Positions 62,018 to 64,000 of a stretch of 64,000 nucleotides of DNA are shown here, one piece after another. The notes below the pieces were generated by a model that saw nothing but the letters and a program-made list of their open reading frames with translations, had not been told where the DNA came from and did no database searches. How positions within the stretch are numbered: position 1 is the stretch's first letter; every line of letters begins with the position of its first letter. Source of the DNA: an uncultured Pseudomonadota bacterium (GTDB lineage Bacteria > Pseudomonadota > Zetaproteobacteria > Mariprofundales > Mariprofundaceae); the NCBI GenBank assembly GCA_913055645.1, contig CAJXLC010000010.1:1-64000 (forward strand). Reading direction: 5' to 3'. Made by a program: the position numbers and the translations under genes.

Positions 62018-62380
62018 ATGAAATATGATTTGGTATTGATTGAAGGTTTGGAAATTCGTACTGTGATTGGTATTTATGATTGGGAGAGAGAAATTCGTCA
62101 AACAGTACGTCTTGATATTAAAATGGCGTGGGATATTTCCAAAGCAGGGCAAAGCGATGATATTGCTGATACCTTGGATTACAAAGCGGTATCCAAGCGA
62201 CTGATTGAGTTTGTGGAAGGCTCTTCATTTGGGCTTATTGAAAAATTAGCAGAATCATGTGCTGCTATTTTATTACAAGAATTCCAGGTGCCTTGGATAC
62301 GTTTGAAAATGTCCAAGCCAGGTGCAGTACGTGGTTCTGAAAATGTAGCCGTGTTGATTGAACGAGGTGTGATGTCGTGA
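62018..62380 (+). CDS. folB: Dihydroneopterin aldolase
   Basis: Folate biosynthesis enzyme cleaving dihydroneopterin. 120 residues from the ATG at 62018: YDLVLIEGLEIRTVIGIYDW opens the family, LDYKAVSKRLIEFVE contains the substrate tyrosine and LIEKLAESCAAILL the conserved glutamate. The open frame extends 51 codons upstream, but that part overlaps the zinc-finger gene and has no match. Overlaps folK by four bases. Confidence 0.9.
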   Translation: MKYDLVLIEGLEIRTVIGIYDWEREIRQTVRLDIKMAWDISKAGQSDDIADTLDYKAVSKRLIEFVEGSSFGLIEKLAESCAAILLQEFQVPWIRLKMSKPGAVRGSENVAVLIERGVMS

Positions 62381-62799
62381 CAACAGCGCTTATTGGCATG
62401 GGCTCGAATATTAATCCTGAGAAGCACTTGCAATGTGCCAGTCAAGATATAAAACAATATTTCTCAGATGTTGCATATTCGAAGGTATATCAATCTGCTG
62501 CAGTCGGTATGGATGGTGATGACTTCCTTAATGCCTGCTGTTTGTTGAGCAATGTTCCTGAAAAAAAAGAGCTTCTTAAATGGTTGAAATGTTTGGAGGA
62601 TAAGTATGGTAGAGATCGTTCAAAAGGATCTTGGAAGCCTCGTACCTTAGATTTGGATTTACTGATGTATGGTGATGATATATTGGATGATGATTTGTTT
62701 CGTTATGCGCATGTGTTTGTGCCAGCATCTGAGCTGGTGGATTTAACATTGCCTGTTGGCAAAGATGGAATGTTGTTAGAGGTGTCCTTACGCTTGTAA
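62377..62799 (+). CDS. folK: Hydroxymethyldihydropterin pyrophosphokinase
   Basis: Transfers pyrophosphate to 6-hydroxymethyl-dihydropterin, the step after FolB. 140 residues: LIGMGSNINPEKHLQCA at the start, LKCLEDKYGRDRSKGSWKPR and the metal site TLDLDLLMYGD. Start is GTG, overlapping the folB stop. Slightly shorter than most (about 160), with a compact C-terminus. Confidence 0.9.
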   Translation: MTTALIGMGSNINPEKHLQCASQDIKQYFSDVAYSKVYQSAAVGMDGDDFLNACCLLSNVPEKKELLKWLKCLEDKYGRDRSKGSWKPRTLDLDLLMYGDDILDDDLFRYAHVFVPASELVDLTLPVGKDGMLLEVSLRL

Positions 62800-62855
62800 A
62801 TCAGTGTGGCGTGTTTAAGCTTCTGCTTTCTTTTATCCAGTGAGGGGGATCTCTG

Positions 62856-64000
62856 ATGCGCATTGCTGTTCCAACTGAAACTTTGGCTTATGAAACACGT
62901 GTTGCGGCAACGCCTGAAACGGTAAAAAAGTTTGTTGCTGCTGGTTGTGAAGTTGTTGTGCAGAAAGGTGCTGGTGAGCACGCTAATCTGACCGATGCTG
63001 TGTTTGCGGATGCTGGCGCAAGTTTGGCTGATTCGTTTGCTGATACTTGTAAAGATGCGAATCTTGTTGTGAAAGTTCGTGCGCCTTCGAAGGAAGAACT
63101 AGCACAATTATCATCAGGCACTGTGGTAGCTTCTTTATTTGCACCTTTTTCCAATCCTTTATTGAATGATTATGCCAAAGCTGGTTTGAGCTGCTTTTGT
63201 TTGGAGATGATTCCGCGTATCTCACGTGCGCAAAGCATGGATGTGCTTTCATCCCAAGCTAATATTGCAGGTTATAAAGCAATATTTTTGGCACTTGAAC
63301 ATTATAAAAGTTTTATGCCTATGTTGATGACTGCAGCGGGTACCGTTCAACCCGCTAAGGTTTTGGTGATGGGGGCGGGCGTTGCTGGTTTGCAAGCTAT
63401 TGCCACAGCGCGTCGCTTGGGTGCCATGGTTGAAGTCTTTGATGTGCGTGTCGCAGCCAAAGAGCAGGTGGAGAGCTTGGGTGCGAAGTTTATTGAAGTT
63501 CCAGCCGATGATGCGGATGGAGAAGATGCAGGTGGTTATGCCAAAGAAATGTCCGATGAATATAAAGAAAAACAAGCAGTATTGATTGCAGAGCATGCAG
63601 CTAAATCGGATATTATTATCACCACTGCATTGATTCCAGGTCGCCCTGCACCTGTGCTGGTAACCGAGGAAACACTTGCTAAGATGAAGGCAGGCAGTGT
63701 GATTGTGGATATGGCTGCTGAAGCAGGTGGAAATTGCCCACTTACAGAAAAAGATGCCGTATGGGTTAAAGATGGTGTGACATTGATTGGTACAAGCAAT
63801 ATCCCAGCATTGATGGCAACTGATGCCAGTCAGCTATTTGCACGCAATGTGTTTAATTTTATTTCACCAATGTTGGATTCAGAGTCAGAAGGTGAGCCTG
63901 TTGCATTACATATAAATATGGATGATGAAGTGATTGCCGCGTCATTAATTTGTAAAGATGGTGAGTTTTTAAAACCACAATTATTGGGTGAGAAGGAGTA
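62856..64000 (+). CDS. pntA: NAD(P) transhydrogenase subunit alpha, part 1 (cut at window end)
   Basis: Proton-translocating transhydrogenase, dI domain. The frame runs from the ATG at 62856 (GAGGGGGAT upstream) to the last base; it ends GEKE followed by TA, so the stop codon is probably completed by base 64001 and the protein is about 381 residues. It shows MRIAVPTETLAYETRVAATP, LSSQANIAGYKAI, the NAD fold VLVMGAGVAGLQAIATARRLG and VDMAAEAGGNCPLT. The split arrangement (dI alone) predicts a second short alpha piece and pntB downstream. Confidence 0.92.
   Translation, partial: MRIAVPTETLAYETRVAATPETVKKFVAAGCEVVVQKGAGEHANLTDAVFADAGASLADSFADTCKDANLVVKVRAPSKEELAQLSSGTVVASLFAPFSNPLLNDYAKAGLSCFCLEMIPRISRAQSMDVLSSQANIAGYKAIFLALEHYKSFMPMLMTAAGTVQPAKVLVMGAGVAGLQAIATARRLGAMVEVFDVRVAAKEQVESLGAKFIEVPADDADGEDAGGYAKEMSDEYKEKQAVLIAEHAAKSDIIITTALIPGRPAPVLVTEETLAKMKAGSVIVDMAAEAGGNCPLTEKDAVWVKDGVTLIGTSNIPALMATDASQLFARNVFNFISPMLDSESEGEPVALHINMDDEVIAASLICKDGEFLKPQLLGEKE

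Overview
The window is chromosomal DNA of a moderately AT-rich Gram-negative bacterium with an LPS outer membrane. It carries Kdo transferase, heptosyltransferases I and II, LpxK, LptE and LptF. Gene order around tig-clpP-clpX-lon-hup, rpsO-pnp and ypjD-corB is that of Proteobacteria. Class I fructose-bisphosphatase, citrate synthase and pyridine nucleotide transhydrogenase fit an autotroph or generalist. My best guess at lineage is Zetaproteobacteria (Mariprofundus/Ghiorsea type). That is an inference from gene content and style, not something the sequence proves.

Layout. (1) 1-757: a gene-free stretch with a 36-bp repeat, a 143-bp miniature transposon with target-site duplication, a three-hairpin RNA-like structure, and the SRP RNA gene. 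(2) 758-1891: lptF. (3) 1935-14899, minus strand: one long LPS core/O-antigen operon of 15 genes, read from waaA to the O-antigen ligase, mostly with ATGA-type overlaps. (4) 15016-21616: a cNMP-type domain protein, an NhaP-type antiporter, and a UrtA-like binding protein translationally linked to a large hybrid histidine kinase. (5) 21628-30766: an FAD-dependent oxidoreductase, a three-gene fatty-acid beta-oxidation operon, a DedA protein, homoserine kinase and an OmpH/Skp chaperone. (6) 30785-37713: a small unknown gene, tRNA-Leu, then tig-clpP-clpX-lon-hup. (7) 37778-41154: tRNA-Val, tRNA-Asp, fbp, a family 4 uracil-DNA glycosylase and a CorC/HlyC-type CBS protein. (8) 41180-48172: ypjD, leuS, lptE, holA, bioA and a radical SAM protein. 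(9) 48297-51597: rpsO, pnp, a small lipoprotein and a tiny zinc-finger-like gene preceded by an 11-base poly-G tract. (10) 51715-58837: a small membrane protein, dbpA, a XerD recombinase, two tandem paralogous TPR/double-cNMP-domain proteins, gltA and a HAD phosphatase. (11) 58920-64000: a small Rho-N-like protein with four cysteines, RsmC-like, RsuA-like and RlmB RNA-modification genes, a zinc-finger protein, folB, folK and the start of the transhydrogenase operon.

Most of the window is ordinary housekeeping DNA. The parts most worth attention are the IS66-type miniature element family (three copies, one with a perfect 8-bp duplication), the TPR-cNMP paralog pair translationally coupled to xerD, the orphan UrtA-like sensor pair, the poly-G tract in front of a tiny zinc-finger gene, and the unassigned RNA-like structure upstream of the SRP RNA. 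No CRISPR array, prophage or complete insertion sequence was seen.
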